From positions 3,188,792-3,252,791 of the forward strand of contig NZ_CP019434.1 in assembly GCF_001975725.1 (NCBI RefSeq): a stretch of DNA of 64,000 bases. Direction: 5' to 3'. Shown piece by piece: positions 48,107-58,021 of the stretch (its first letter is position 1; each line of letters starts with the position of its first letter). Source of the DNA: Acidihalobacter ferrooxydans. Its GTDB lineage: Bacteria > Pseudomonadota > Gammaproteobacteria > DSM-5130 > Acidihalobacteraceae. Both the position numbers and the translations under genes were made by a program. Below the pieces are notes generated by a model. That model saw nothing but the letters and a program-made list of their open reading frames with translations, did not search any database and was not told the origin of the DNA.

Positions 48107-49552
48107 TCAGTGCAGATACGCCAGCGCGGCGGTCACGCTGTCGATGGGCGCCAGAAACACCTGCGGAAACAGCCCAAGCCACAGCAACAGCGCCACCGTC
48201 GCGCCCATGACGAAGGTCTCGCGCAGGCCCAGATCGGCCATCGCCGCCTCCTCGCGCAGCGGGCCGAGCATGCTGCGCTCGTAGGCGCGCAGGAAGTCCA
48301 TCACGCTGAGCAGGATGCCGAGCGCGGCGAGCGCGCCCCACAGCACGTCGCGCTCGACCCCGCCGGCCAGCGTCAGGAACTCGCCGACGAAATTCGCCAG
48401 CCCCGGCAAGCCGACGCCGGCCAGCAGGCAAATCAGAAACAGGATACCCAGGCGCGGCATCGGCCTGAACCAGCCACCCATCGTGTCGAGATCCAGGCTG
48501 CGTCCGCGCGCCTCGATCCAGGCCGTGACCGCGAACAGACCGAGCACGAGCAGGCCATGCGCCAGCAGCAGAAACACCGCGCCGGTCAGCGCCTGACGCT
48601 GCCAGGCGAACAGACCGAGCACGACCAGCCCCATGTGGCTGATGCTGGAATAGGCAATGACGCGCTTGAGATCGTTCTGCACCAGCGCCAGCAGGCCGGC
48701 GTAGACGACGCCGACCGCGCCCAGCGCCATGCCCCAGGGCGCGAACAGTTGCGCGCCGGCCGGAAACAGCGGCAGACAGAAGCGCAACACCCCGTAGGCA
48801 CCCAGATTGGCCATTGCTCCGGCCAGCATGATCGATACCGGCGCCTCGGCGCGCTGGTAGGTGTCCGGCGCCCACAGGTGCAGCGGAAACATCGGAATTT
48901 TCACCGCGAACGCGGCCAGCATGCCGAGCATCAGCCACAGGCTGGCCTGAGCCCCCAGCGGCGTGTGCAAGAGCTTGAAGTAATCAAAGGTGTAGTCGCC
49001 TGTCGCCTGTCCGTGCAGCACATACAGCCCGACCATCGACACCAGCATCAGCAGCGAGCCGACGATAGTAAACAGGAAGAAACGCAACGCCGCCTGTCGC
49101 GCCTGCGCCCCGCGCCGCGCGGCGAGGAAGAACACCGGCACGATCATCACTTCCCAGAACACGTAGAACAACACCAGATCGAGCGCGGTGAGCACGCCCA
49201 TCATGGCCCCTTCGGCGAGCAGGATCAGTGCGCCGAACGCGGCCCAGTCGTCGACCGCATTCCAGGCTACCAACAGCGCGCCGAGCGTAACCACCGCAGT
49301 GAGCAGCGCGAGCACGAAACTCACGCCGTCCATGCCCAGCGTGTAGCCCACGCCAAGCGACGGCAGCCAGGGCGTCTGCACCTGCGCGTAGAAACCGCCG
49401 CCGTGCGGCCACAGCGCCAGACACAACAACAGTTCGAGCAGCGCCAGCGTCAACACCGCCCGCCGCGCCGCGCCGGGGCTGCCCCGCAGCAGCAGCCAGA
49501 CCAGACCGCCGCCAAGCATCGGCAGATAAATCAGCGCATTCAGCATGCGCAC
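48107..49552 (-). CDS. nuoM: NADH-quinone oxidoreductase subunit M
   Basis: A 481-residue antiporter-like subunit. LGMDGVSFVLALLTAVVTLGALL, FYVFWEVMIVPVFFLAARRG (pump Glu), KIPMFPLHLWAPDTYQRAEAPVSIMLAGAMANLGAYGVLRF and LKRVIAYSSISHMGLVVLGLF are conserved. It is separated from nuoL by 1174 bp of non-coding repeat DNA, unusual for this operon. Confidence 0.96.
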   Translation of the reverse strand: MRMLNALIYLPMLGGGLVWLLLRGSPGAARRAVLTLALLELLLCLALWPHGGGFYAQVQTPWLPSLGVGYTLGMDGVSFVLALLTAVVTLGALLVAWNAVDDWAAFGALILLAEGAMMGVLTALDLVLFYVFWEVMIVPVFFLAARRGAQARQAALRFFLFTIVGSLLMLVSMVGLYVLHGQATGDYTFDYFKLLHTPLGAQASLWLMLGMLAAFAVKIPMFPLHLWAPDTYQRAEAPVSIMLAGAMANLGAYGVLRFCLPLFPAGAQLFAPWGMALGAVGVVYAGLLALVQNDLKRVIAYSSISHMGLVVLGLFAWQRQALTGAVFLLLAHGLLVLGLFAVTAWIEARGRSLDLDTMGGWFRPMPRLGILFLICLLAGVGLPGLANFVGEFLTLAGGVERDVLWGALAALGILLSVMDFLRAYERSMLGPLREEAAMADLGLRETFVMGATVALLLWLGLFPQVFLAPIDSVTAALAYLH

Positions 49553-50056
49553 CTCCCCACCGTACGGAAGTCCGAGCCAGAAAAACTTTGTCGGCTGGGC
49601 CGACGCAGGCGGCCCAACGGTCGCTGGCGGGAATCGATCTCGGAATGTTGGGCCTCGCGTCGCTCGGCGCAGGCGTGCCTGTTCAGGCTTGCTTGAACAG
49701 GCGCATTTTCAGGCGTCCGTGGTCTCGTTTCGCACGCCACGGGCTTCTCGGTATTTGCCGAACGCAGGGAGCAGCGTGCGAGCCCTTTTCTTTGCTTGTC
49801 CAAAGAAAGGGACGAAAGAAAGGCACCCGGAATGCCTTGACCCTGACGGGCAACCACGGCCGCACGCGCCGCCTCGGGGCACCGCAGCCAATCGCCTTCC
49901 CGGCGAAGGCTGCGCGGGCGGCATCCTGCCGCCCGACCCTGAGCCGTCACGCACGGCCGAGGCAAGGCATTGACGGGACGGGTAAGGCAAAAACCGCGAG
50001 CGCTGTGGGCATGGTGCCGTTCGGGGCAGTGCAGAGGTTCTGCGTTTAGGTCAGGT

Positions 50057-50142
50057 GTAGGTTGGGCAGAGCGCAGCGAAGCCCAACGGGCGGTGCCAAA
50101 TCGGGCATCCGGTGTTGGGCCTTCTACGGTGGCCCAACCTAC
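50057..50142. repeat. 86-bp palindromic (REP-like) element D1
   Basis: Starts GTAGGTTGGGC and ends with its complement GCCCAACCTAC; the inside has AGAGCGCAGCGAAGCCCAAC and GTGTTGGGCC, so it can fold into nested hairpins. A nearly identical twin is D2. Confidence 0.75.
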
Positions 50143-50455
50143 ATGCAGAGTTTTGCCGTTGACGTTCGATTCCCCTTGATCGCCTGCCTTGCGCCCGTGC
50201 GGCTGGGCGGGGATGGCCGGCAGGACGCCGGCCAAGCGGCCCCGCGCAGGACGCGCGTGGCCGCGTGCCCCGTTCAGGCGTGCGGGCGCAAGGTTGCCCG
50301 CAGGGTCAGGCGATCCAGGGGCACGTTTCTTTGGATACTTTCTTTGCGTGAACAAAGAAAGTATCTCGGGCGCGTCACGAGGCGAATCGGAACCCGCGCC
50401 GCCGATTCGCGCCCGAAACACCGCTTCATGGCTAACGACAGGAACGGCAAAGCGC

Positions 50456-50541
50456 GTAGCTTGGGCAGAGCGCAGCGAAGCCCAACCGATAGCGCCGGAT
50501 CGAGCGTCCGTTGTTGGGCCTTCTGCGGCGGCCCAACCTAC
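50456..50541. repeat. 86-bp palindromic (REP-like) element D2
   Basis: Starts GTAGCTTGGGC, ends GCCCAACCTAC, and shares AGAGCGCAGCGAAGCCCAAC and GTTGTTGGGCC with D1. Same length and orientation as D1, 399 bp further on. Confidence 0.75.
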
Positions 50542-50726
50542 GGTTCCCAAGGTGCCATGACGCAGAACATCACCGCCCCAAAGGATTTGGCCGTTGACCT
50601 TCGGTTCCCCTTTGTCGCTTGCCTTACCCAGACCCATCGGAACCCGTGACGCCGATTCGCGCCCGACACCCCGCGCAAAACTCAACGCGGGCAGGAAGCA
50701 ACCCGGTGCATGGATGAACCGCCCCA

Positions 50727-52595
50727 TCAATAAAGCCATAGCAGATACCCCAACATCGCCACCACGCCCAGCGCCATTAACGCAGCGTAGCGCGCCGCGC
50801 TGCCGTTTTGTGTCGTACTCAGCGCGCGATGACCACCGCGCAGCGCCAGCACCAGCGAACCGACCACTGCGGCGTTGAAAATCAGCGCCTCTGCGCCGTC
50901 GCGCAACGCGCGCGCCAGCGTGAAACACGGGCGCACAATCAGCGCATCGTAGATCGCATCCAGATACAGTCCGCTGGACAGCACCGCCAGCCGACCGCTG
51001 CCGCGTCCGGCCAGTTCGGCCCGCGCCAGCCGCCAGCCCCAGTAAATGCCGAGCAGCGATGCGGCCATGCCAAGCAGCATAAGCACCACGGACGCCGTGC
51101 CGTGCGGCATCGTCGGCAAACCCACTTCGGGGGCCAGCCAGGGCAACAGCAGGTGCGGCAGGTGCGGCCAGTCGCTGGGGAACTGCACGAAGCCCAGCCC
51201 GATGCTCGCCACGGCGAGAATGCCCAGCGGCAGCTTCATCGACCCGGTCAGCGCGTAGTCCTTGATCGGACTGCGCGGCGCGCCCGCGAACACCATGAAA
51301 TACAGCCGGAAGGTATAGGCGCCGGTAAGCACCGCACCGATGATCGCCAGCCCCCACAGCAGCCAGCCCTGCGGCGCCGCCCAGGCCGCCTCGATGATTG
51401 CGTCCTTGCTGTAGAAGGCGGCGGTAATCAGCGGCACGGCGGCCAGGGCCATCGCGCCCGCCAGGAAGACCGCCCGCAGATAGGGTGCGCGTTTGCCCAG
51501 TCCGCCCATGTGGCGGATGTCGTGATCGCCGTCAAAGTGTTTGATTGCCGCCCCGGCGGACATGAACAGCAGCGACTTGAAGCAGGCGTGCACGGCCAGA
51601 TGGAACAGCGCCAGACCATAGGCGCCGATGCCGACGCCGAGGAACATGTAACCGATCTGGCTGATGGTCGAATAGGCGATCACGCGCTTGATGTCGTACT
51701 GCCCCAGCGCCGCCAGACCGGAGAAGGTCAGCGTCAGCGCGCCGACCAGCCCGACCAGCCAGAGCACCTCCGGCACAAGCTGGAACAACGGGTGCAGGCG
51801 GATGATCAGATACACGCCGGCGGTCACCATGGTGGCGGCATGAATCAGCGCCGAGACCGTGCTCGGGCCGGCCATGGCGTCCGGCAACCAGGGCGACAGC
51901 GGCAACTGCGCCGACTTGCCCGCCGCGCCCAGCAGCACCAACAGCGCGATCCAGGTCAGCAGCGTGGCGTCGACCGGCTGCGTGTGCAGCGCGGCGAACA
52001 GCGGCGCCAGGGCCACCGTGTGGTAATGCGCGAAGATCAAAAAAATCGCCAGCGCCAGCGCGGTATCGCCGATGCGCGTGACGACGAAGGCCTTGCGCCC
52101 GCACCAGGCGTTGTGCGCTTCGCGGTACCAGTGCGCGACCAGCGCGTAGGAGCACAGACCCATGACCTCCCAGCCGAGGTAGATCAGGATCAGATTGTCG
52201 GCAAGCACGAAGCTCAGCATGCCGAACACGAACAGATTGAGGTAGACGAAATAGCGCCGCTCGCCGTAATCGTCGGCCATGAAACGGTAGGAAAACAGAT
52301 GAATCAGGAAGCCGACCCAGCTCGCCACGCTCAGCATCACCAGCGTCACCCGATCCACCCGCAGACCGACCGTCACGCGCCAGTCGCCGACCGCCATCCA
52401 GGTGTACAGCGTCTGCTGCAGATCGTGCGTCGCGCCGCCGCCGAACCACAGCGCGATCACCGACGCCGCGCTCACGCCCAGCGCCAGCACCGCCAGCCGC
52501 GCGCTGTTGCGCGGCCCCCACCAACCGCCGCAGACCGCGTTGAGCGCCGCGCCCAGCAGCGGCGCCCCCGGAATCAGCCACAGCCAATGGTTCAT
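50727..52595 (-). CDS. nuoL: NADH-quinone oxidoreductase subunit L
   Basis: A 622-residue proton-pumping subunit. RVDRVTLVMLSVASWVGFLIHLFSYRFM, LIYLGWEVMGLCSYALVAHWY (pump Glu), TWIALLVLLGAAGKSAQLPLSPWLPDAMAGPSTVSALIHAATMVTAG and DIKRVIAYSTISQIGYMFLGVG are the conserved antiporter motifs, and a C-terminal lateral-helix region follows. The start overlaps the nuoK stop by 4 bp. Confidence 0.97.
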   Translation of the reverse strand: MNHWLWLIPGAPLLGAALNAVCGGWWGPRNSARLAVLALGVSAASVIALWFGGGATHDLQQTLYTWMAVGDWRVTVGLRVDRVTLVMLSVASWVGFLIHLFSYRFMADDYGERRYFVYLNLFVFGMLSFVLADNLILIYLGWEVMGLCSYALVAHWYREAHNAWCGRKAFVVTRIGDTALALAIFLIFAHYHTVALAPLFAALHTQPVDATLLTWIALLVLLGAAGKSAQLPLSPWLPDAMAGPSTVSALIHAATMVTAGVYLIIRLHPLFQLVPEVLWLVGLVGALTLTFSGLAALGQYDIKRVIAYSTISQIGYMFLGVGIGAYGLALFHLAVHACFKSLLFMSAGAAIKHFDGDHDIRHMGGLGKRAPYLRAVFLAGAMALAAVPLITAAFYSKDAIIEAAWAAPQGWLLWGLAIIGAVLTGAYTFRLYFMVFAGAPRSPIKDYALTGSMKLPLGILAVASIGLGFVQFPSDWPHLPHLLLPWLAPEVGLPTMPHGTASVVLMLLGMAASLLGIYWGWRLARAELAGRGSGRLAVLSSGLYLDAIYDALIVRPCFTLARALRDGAEALIFNAAVVGSLVLALRGGHRALSTTQNGSAARYAALMALGVVAMLGYLLWLY

Positions 52596-52918
52596 TGCGC
52601 ACCCTCCCCATCCGCGGCGTCGTCGCGCAGCATCGACACATCGGCCAGATCGGTGGCGTGCAAGCGCCGGTAGGCCAGATACACCAGCACCAGCGCCACG
52701 GCCAGCTCGGCGCCGGTAATGGTCATCAGAAACAGCACCAGCACCTGCCCGACCGGGTCATGCCAATACTGCCCGGCCGCCGCGGCCGTCAGACCCGCGC
52801 CGTTGAACATCACCTCGATACCCATGAGCACGAACAACAACTCGCTGCGCAGCAGCACCATCGCCAGTCCAATCACGAACAGCGCGCCGCCGGCCAGCAA
52901 AGTCGGAGCGTATTCCAT
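52592..52918 (-). CDS. nuoK: NADH-quinone oxidoreductase subunit K
   Basis: A 108-residue, three-helix subunit. LLAGGALFVIGLAMVLLRSELLFVLMGIEVMFNGAGLTAAAAG holds the conserved helix Glu residues for proton transfer, then FLMTITGAELAVALVLVYLAYRR. ATG 52918 shares one base with the nuoJ stop (TAATG). Confidence 0.95.
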   Translation of the reverse strand: MEYAPTLLAGGALFVIGLAMVLLRSELLFVLMGIEVMFNGAGLTAAAAGQYWHDPVGQVLVLFLMTITGAELAVALVLVYLAYRRLHATDLADVSMLRDDAADGEGAQ

Positions 52919-53412
52919 TACGACGCCTCCTCGCCCTTGCGGCTCAGATGCAGCACTGCGGTAAGCGCGGCCAGCAGCAACAGCGCGGTGGCCTCGACCA
53001 GCAGCAGGTAATGTCCGAACAGCTCCGCGCCGACTGCCTTCGGGCCGACTGCAACCACCGCCTGCGTTGGCGCCTGCACGCGAAACGCGAACACCATCAC
53101 GCCCTCGGCCAACAGCAGCGCAAGCAGCAACAGCGGCCACAGCACACCGCCGCGCCGCTTGCGCCGGCGCGCCGGCACGCGATTGAGCATGGTGATCATG
53201 AACACCAGCAACACCACGATGGCGCCCACGTACAGACTGACCTGAAGGGCGGAAATGAACGGCGCGCCCAGCAGGTAGTACAGCATCGCCACCGCGATCA
53301 TCGAGATCACCAGATACAACGCGCCGTACATCGCCTGACGCGCGAACAGCGCCGCCAGCGCCGAGCCCAGCATCAGCGCGACAGTCAGCCCGAAAATGAC
53401 GTTCCACACCAT
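52918..53412 (-). CDS. nuoJ: NADH-quinone oxidoreductase subunit J
   Basis: A 164-residue, five-helix subunit: VWNVIFGLTVALMLGSALAALFARQAMYGALYLVISMIAVAMLYYLLGAPFISALQVSLYVGAIVVLLVFMITML, the conserved NuoJ core. ATG 53412 is chosen from homology, with GAGG upstream. It is 10 bp after nuoI. Confidence 0.95.
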   Translation of the reverse strand: MVWNVIFGLTVALMLGSALAALFARQAMYGALYLVISMIAVAMLYYLLGAPFISALQVSLYVGAIVVLLVFMITMLNRVPARRRKRRGGVLWPLLLLALLLAEGVMVFAFRVQAPTQAVVAVGPKAVGAELFGHYLLLVEATALLLLAALTAVLHLSRKGEEAS

Positions 53413-53422
53413 GACACCAACC

Positions 53423-53962
53423 TCAAGGAAGATTCGCGAACGGATCGACCGGCGGCGTTTCGTGCTCGGCCGTGCCGATCGGCTTACCGGCGATCGGCAC
53501 ACCGGTGTGGCGATAAAAATTGTAATGCGGATGCTTGCCGGTGCCGTCGATCAACAAGTCCTCCTTCTGATAGAGCAGATCGGCGCGGTCGCGCACGCAC
53601 ATTTCGAAATCCGGCGTGAGCTGAATCGCCAGCGTCGGGCAGGCCTCCTCGCACATGCCGCAGAAAATGCAGCGGGCGAAATTGATCTGAAAGGTCTGCG
53701 GATAGCGGCGCTCGTCCTCCGGTGCCTCGGTGCCCTGAATATCGATGCAGTTCACCGGACACACCGCCGAACACAGATAGCAGGCAACGCAGCGCTCGGC
53801 GCCGTCGGGATCGCGGGTGAGCACGATGCGGCCGCGGAAACGCGGCGGCAAATCGGGTTTCTGCTCGGGATAGAGCACCGTGTCGCGGGGGGCTGCGGCG
53901 TGTTTCAGGGTTGCGGCCAGAGAGCCGAGGATGCCGCCGATGGCTTTGGGTACATTCATCAT
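53423..53962 (-). CDS. nuoI: NADH-quinone oxidoreductase subunit I
   Basis: A 179-residue protein carrying the N6a and N6b [4Fe-4S] clusters: [15 protein letters not shown] and [30 protein letters not shown] and [11 protein letters not shown] are also as expected. ATG 53962 follows AGGAT at good spacing. It is separated from nuoH by 721 bp of repeat DNA. Confidence 0.96.
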   Translation of the reverse strand: MMNVPKAIGGILGSLAATLKHAAAPRDTVLYPEQKPDLPPRFRGRIVLTRDPDGAERCVACYLCSAVCPVNCIDIQGTEAPEDERRYPQTFQINFARCIFCGMCEEACPTLAIQLTPDFEMCVRDRADLLYQKEDLLIDGTGKHPHYNFYRHTGVPIAGKPIGTAEHETPPVDPFANLP

Positions 53963-54683
53963 GGCTGGATCCTTTGTGAAAAGCGGGGCTGCCTTGAGGT
54001 TTGAGGTGACTGGTTGAGTTGCGACCATTCTTTCGAATGCGCGGGTCTCGTTTCACACGCTGGAAACCACGTCGCCCTCACCAGACCGATACTGCAAGCG
54101 TGCGAGTTCCTTTCTTTGTTCGCCCAAAGAAAGGAACCAAAGAAATGCGCCCCGATCACCTTGGCCCCGCGGGCAACCTCGCGTTCGGGTGCCGGGACGA
54201 GGCACGCAGCCAAACGCCCTCCTAGCGCAGGCTGCTCGGCCGACATCCTGTCGGCCGACCTCGTCCCGCCACCCGAACGCGAGGCAAGGTGATAAGGGGA
54301 TGACAAGTTAAAAGCCTGCCCATCGGGGTTTGATGAGCAGAAATGTCCAGCCTGAACAGCCGGATGCGCTGCACTTATCCACCCTACGCAGGATCGCGCA
54401 TGGGGCGTCAGGGTGTGTGTAGGGTGGATACGCGATAGCGCATCCACCGTGAACGGCTGGAGCGACGCTCGTGTCTGGTCTGGGAACGGGATGTCTACGG
54501 TTCCTGCCACACCAAGGATTCCAGCTCGTTCCTGGCGCAGAACATCACCGTTCCAATGGGCTTTGCCGTTGACCAGAGATTCCCCGTGAGTGTCTGCCTT
54601 GCGCGCGTGCGGCCGGGCGGGTATGGCCCCGGCCATGCGGCCCAGGGCAGGCCAAAAACAGCGACCACTCAAGAAAAGCGAGA
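53963..54683. repeat. Non-coding repeat island between nuoH and nuoI
   Basis: 721 bp without a credible gene. It contains a TTTCTTTGTTCGCCCAAAGA / AAGGAACCAAAGAAATG palindrome block (about 54110-54150), an inverted repeat around CTCGTCCCGCCACCCGAACG and its partner CGTTCGGGTGCCGGGACGAG, a GTAGGGTGGATACGCGATAG palindrome (about 54419-54450), and GCCGTTGACCAGAGATTCCC like the nuoL-nuoM island. Same repeat family as 49553-50726. Confidence 0.72.
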
Positions 54684-55652
54684 TCACTTCCATAACAAGC
54701 CCACCAACGCCGTCACCATCACATTCAGCAAGGCCAACGGCAACAGAAATTTCCACCCGAACGCGATCAGCTGGTCATAGCGCAAACGCGGCAGACTGGC
54801 GCGCAGCCAGAAGAACAGCAGCACAATCAGCAGCGTCTTCAAGGCAAACCACGGCACCGCCAGCCACGGCTGGAACGGCCCATGCCACCCGCCCAGATAC
54901 AGCGCCGTGGTCAGCGCGGCGATCAAGACCACGCCCATGTATTCGCCGAGGAAGAACAGTCCGAAGCGCATACCGCCGTATTCGGTGTTGAATCCGGCGG
55001 CCAGCTCGTTTTCCGCCTCCGGCAGGTCGAACGGCAGACGGTGCGTCTCGGCGATGCCGCAGATCAGGAAAATGAGAAACCCCAGCGGCTGCAACACGAT
55101 GTAGGGAATATGCTGTGCCTGGACGATGCGCTCCAGGCTGAACGAGCCGGCCAGTAGCACCACGCCCATCACGGCCAACCCGAGCGACAATTCGTAGCTG
55201 ATGAGCTGTGCGATGGCGCGCACCGATCCGATCAACGGAAACTTGCTGTTCGAGGCCCAGCCACCGAGAAACACGCCGTAGGCATTGATCGAACTCATCG
55301 CGAGCACGAACAGCAGGCCGACATTCAGCTCGCCGGCCCAGCTCAGCCCCGGCCCGACCGGCACCACGACGAAACTCAGCAGCACGGAACTGGCCACCAG
55401 AATCGGCGCCAGCGTGTAGAAAAAGCGGTCGGCAAACGGCGGCACAAAAGCTTCCTTGCTAAGCAGTTTCAAGGCGTCGGCAATGGATTGCAGAATGCCG
55501 AAGGGGCCGGCGCGGTTGGGGCCGTAGCGGTCCTGCAACAGCCCGAGCAGGCGACGCTCGACGAAGATCAGCAGCGCGGCGACCAGAATCAGCGCCACAG
55601 CGGTGATACCGATCCCGATCACCACCAGCAGCCAGTAGAGCACCGGGTTCAT
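54684..55652 (-). CDS. nuoH: NADH-quinone oxidoreductase subunit H
   Basis: A 322-residue, eight-helix subunit forming the quinone chamber. ERRLLGLLQDRYGPNRAGPFGILQSIADALKLLSKE, GWASNSKFPLIGSVRAIAQLISYELSLGLAV, GIAETHRLPFDLPEAENELAAGFNTEYGGMRFGLFFLGEY and LRASLPRLRYDQLIAFGWKFLLPLALLN are conserved. ATG 55652 overlaps the nuoG stop (ATGA). Confidence 0.97.
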   Translation of the reverse strand: MNPVLYWLLVVIGIGITAVALILVAALLIFVERRLLGLLQDRYGPNRAGPFGILQSIADALKLLSKEAFVPPFADRFFYTLAPILVASSVLLSFVVVPVGPGLSWAGELNVGLLFVLAMSSINAYGVFLGGWASNSKFPLIGSVRAIAQLISYELSLGLAVMGVVLLAGSFSLERIVQAQHIPYIVLQPLGFLIFLICGIAETHRLPFDLPEAENELAAGFNTEYGGMRFGLFFLGEYMGVVLIAALTTALYLGGWHGPFQPWLAVPWFALKTLLIVLLFFWLRASLPRLRYDQLIAFGWKFLLPLALLNVMVTALVGLLWK

Positions 55653-58021
55653 GCGCTCGCCTCCCAGGTCAGTTCGTCGCCCTCATCGGCGCCGAGCACG
55701 GCCATGCTGGCGCGCGACAGGCCCAACGTGCCGCGCGGGCAGCCGGCATCGGCGATCAGCGCCAGCCGACTGCGTCCGCCCGGCCCGCTCAGCAGCACGT
55801 GCGCCGCGTCGTCCAGACCGTGCGCGGCCACGTCGTCCGGGTGCATGCGCACGCCCTCGCGTGGTGCCAGGCTCTGCAACTCCGGCGCGTGCAACGCCAG
55901 ATGTTCGTCGCCGTACCAGGTGGTCATCACTACCTGCCAGCCGCCGCCCGGCTCCGGCGGCGGGCGGTAGTCGACAGCCGCGCTATCGCGCAGATGCGCA
56001 AAGCCGGCGGCATCGACGGTAATCCCGGTGCGCCCCGGCGTCGGCGGCTCGTTGAAGAACTGATAAGCGAGGATTTCCGCGTTGCGTTGCACCCGGCCCA
56101 GCCCCATGCGCCGGCCGATCTCGCAGATCGCGTCGAAGGCGTCCGGCAGGTGGCCGTCATGCGGCGCGAGCGGCGAGCCGACCGGACCGAGCCCGGCATA
56201 GAAGGGATTGGCCGGATGGTCTCCACGGCCGGTCTGGTCGACGAATTCCTCGATCCGGGCGAAACCCTGCGCCAGTCCGGCGTAGTTGACGAAGGTGCCC
56301 GCGCGCTCGGTGAAGGCCGTCAGCGGAATGAAGATATCGGCCTGCTCGGAGGTCGTGGTGCGCACGCAGTCGAGCACCAGCAAAAAGTTCAAGCGCTCGC
56401 GCAGCGCGGCCCAGCGCCCCGCGCCGGCACCGCTGCCGAGCGGGTCGGCGCCGAGCACGATAAGCCGATCCGCGCGGCCGCTCTCGGCCGATTCGAGCAC
56501 GCGTTCGCTGTCGCCGGGGCGCGAGAGCAGCGCGGTGCCGAAGGCGTTGGCGTTGGGCAGGGCAAAACCGAGACGCGCGCCCAGCGCGCCGGCCAGCTGG
56601 CCCAGCGCGCGGCAGCCGGGCGCGCCCAGCGTCTCGGCGACGCCAAGCACCACCCGATTGCGCGCGCCGCGCAGCGGTTCTAGCAACGCGGCGAGGTCGT
56701 CGTCCTCGACCCGACCTTCGGCGGTGGCGCATAGGGTCTCGATCAGGCCAAGCAGTTCGCGCGGGGTCACCTGACGGCGGCGTTGCGCATGCCTGGCCAG
56801 CGGCGCAGGGCCGGTGTGCAGCAGCACCAGCGGTCGCCCGACGCGCACCGCCTGGCGCACGGCGAAGTCCAGCATCGGCGCGTGGCCGGTGAGGTCGCCC
56901 GCGACCAGCACGGCGTCGGCCTGCCCGATCTCGGCCAGCGTCGGCGCCTGCGTGCTCAGCGCGGCGGCCTCGGCGATGGCCGCTTCGAGGTCGGGATTGG
57001 GATGCGCGGTGTACCAGCCGTGCAGTACGGCCAGCAGTGAGCGCAGCGCGGCATTGCCCTCCATGTCCTCGCGTACCGAACCGAGCCCGGCAATGCTGCC
57101 GTCGGCCGCTTCGGACAGGCGCTGCGCAGCGGCGTCCAGCGCTTCGTCCAGCGACACGTCGCGTCCGTCGACGCGCGCGGTGCGCGGGCGGTCCTCGACC
57201 TCGGTATAGCGATGGCCGTAGCGCCCGCGGTCGCAGATAAACCATTCGTTGACACGCCGGTTGGCGCGGTTGACCACGCGCCGCAGACTGCCCTCGCGTG
57301 CGCCGGGCAGGGTGTTGCAGCCGACGCTGCAGTGCGGGCACACGGACGGCGCGGTCTGCAGATCCCACACGCGGCTGTAGTGGCGGCGGTAGACGCGGTC
57401 GGTGAAGACGCCGGTCGGACACACCTCGACCAGGTTGCCGGCGAAGGGGCTTTCCAGCGGGCCGTTCTCGTGGCGGCCGAAGTACACCCGGTTGCGCGAG
57501 CCGAAGGCGCCGAGATCGTCGCCCAGCGCATGGTCCTGGTAGAAGCGCACGCAACGGTAGCAGGTGATGCAGCGATCCATGGTGTGCCAGATCAGCGGAC
57601 CGAGGTACTGGTTGACGAAGGTGCGCTTGGCGCCCTCGTAGCGCCGGTACGGTGGGCCGACCTCGACGGTCATGTTCTGGAGGTGGCACTCGCCGCCCTC
57701 GTCGCAGACCGGGCAGTCGTGCGGGTGATTGGTCATCACCTCCTCGATCACCGACTGGCGCGCGTCCACCGCGTGCGCGGCCTTCAGCGACACGCGCATG
57801 CCCTCGCCGGCCTTGAGCAGACAGGAGGCCATGTTGCGCGGGCGGTCGCCCTCGCGCGCCGGTTCGAGCTGCACCATGCACAGGCGGCAGGCGCCGAGAC
57901 TGCCGAGCGCGGGGTGATAGCAAAAATGCGGAATTTCGATGCCCGCGCGGCGCGCGGCGTCGATCACGTACTCGCCCTCCTCGAAGGGGATCGGGCGCTC
58001 GTCCAGATAGAAGGTGCCCAT
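55649..58021 (-). CDS. nuoG: NADH-quinone oxidoreductase subunit G
   Basis: A 790-residue iron-sulfur subunit. [2Fe-2S] N1b at CYHPALGSLGACRLCMVQL, HDCPVCDEGGECHLQ (HxxxCxxC cluster), CITCYRCVRFYQ with CPTGVFTD, and the additional N7 site C-x2-C-x3-C-x27-C (SVCPHCSVGCNTLPG ... EWFICDRGRYG), present only in some bacteria. A molybdopterin-oxidoreductase-like domain follows (LIVLGADPLGS). ATG 58021 shares a base with the nuoF stop (TGATG). Confidence 0.95.
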   Translation of the reverse strand: MGTFYLDERPIPFEEGEYVIDAARRAGIEIPHFCYHPALGSLGACRLCMVQLEPAREGDRPRNMASCLLKAGEGMRVSLKAAHAVDARQSVIEEVMTNHPHDCPVCDEGGECHLQNMTVEVGPPYRRYEGAKRTFVNQYLGPLIWHTMDRCITCYRCVRFYQDHALGDDLGAFGSRNRVYFGRHENGPLESPFAGNLVEVCPTGVFTDRVYRRHYSRVWDLQTAPSVCPHCSVGCNTLPGAREGSLRRVVNRANRRVNEWFICDRGRYGHRYTEVEDRPRTARVDGRDVSLDEALDAAAQRLSEAADGSIAGLGSVREDMEGNAALRSLLAVLHGWYTAHPNPDLEAAIAEAAALSTQAPTLAEIGQADAVLVAGDLTGHAPMLDFAVRQAVRVGRPLVLLHTGPAPLARHAQRRRQVTPRELLGLIETLCATAEGRVEDDDLAALLEPLRGARNRVVLGVAETLGAPGCRALGQLAGALGARLGFALPNANAFGTALLSRPGDSERVLESAESGRADRLIVLGADPLGSGAGAGRWAALRERLNFLLVLDCVRTTTSEQADIFIPLTAFTERAGTFVNYAGLAQGFARIEEFVDQTGRGDHPANPFYAGLGPVGSPLAPHDGHLPDAFDAICEIGRRMGLGRVQRNAEILAYQFFNEPPTPGRTGITVDAAGFAHLRDSAAVDYRPPPEPGGGWQVVMTTWYGDEHLALHAPELQSLAPREGVRMHPDDVAAHGLDDAAHVLLSGPGGRSRLALIADAGCPRGTLGLSRASMAVLGADEGDELTWEASA

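Larger units (their letters stand above)
49553..50726. repeat. Non-coding repeat island between nuoL and nuoM
   Basis: 1174 bp with no credible gene. It holds (i) a block around 49775-49990 with TTTCTTTGCTTGTCCAAAGA followed by GAAAGAAAGGC; (ii) palindromes D1 (50057-50142) and D2 (50456-50541); (iii) an inverted version of block i near 50325-50375 (TTTCTTTGGATACTTTCTTT ... AACAAAGAAAG); and (iv) the motif GCCGTTGAC-TTCG-TTCCCCTT twice (about 50155 and 50588). The same motifs recur in the nuoH-nuoI spacer. Codon statistics expected for genes are absent. Confidence 0.75.

Noticed and set aside
49540-51357. A 605-codon minus-strand frame through the nuoL-nuoM spacer
   Set aside because: It runs through repeats and into nuoL in another frame, and its composition is Arg/Ala/Gly-rich without motifs.
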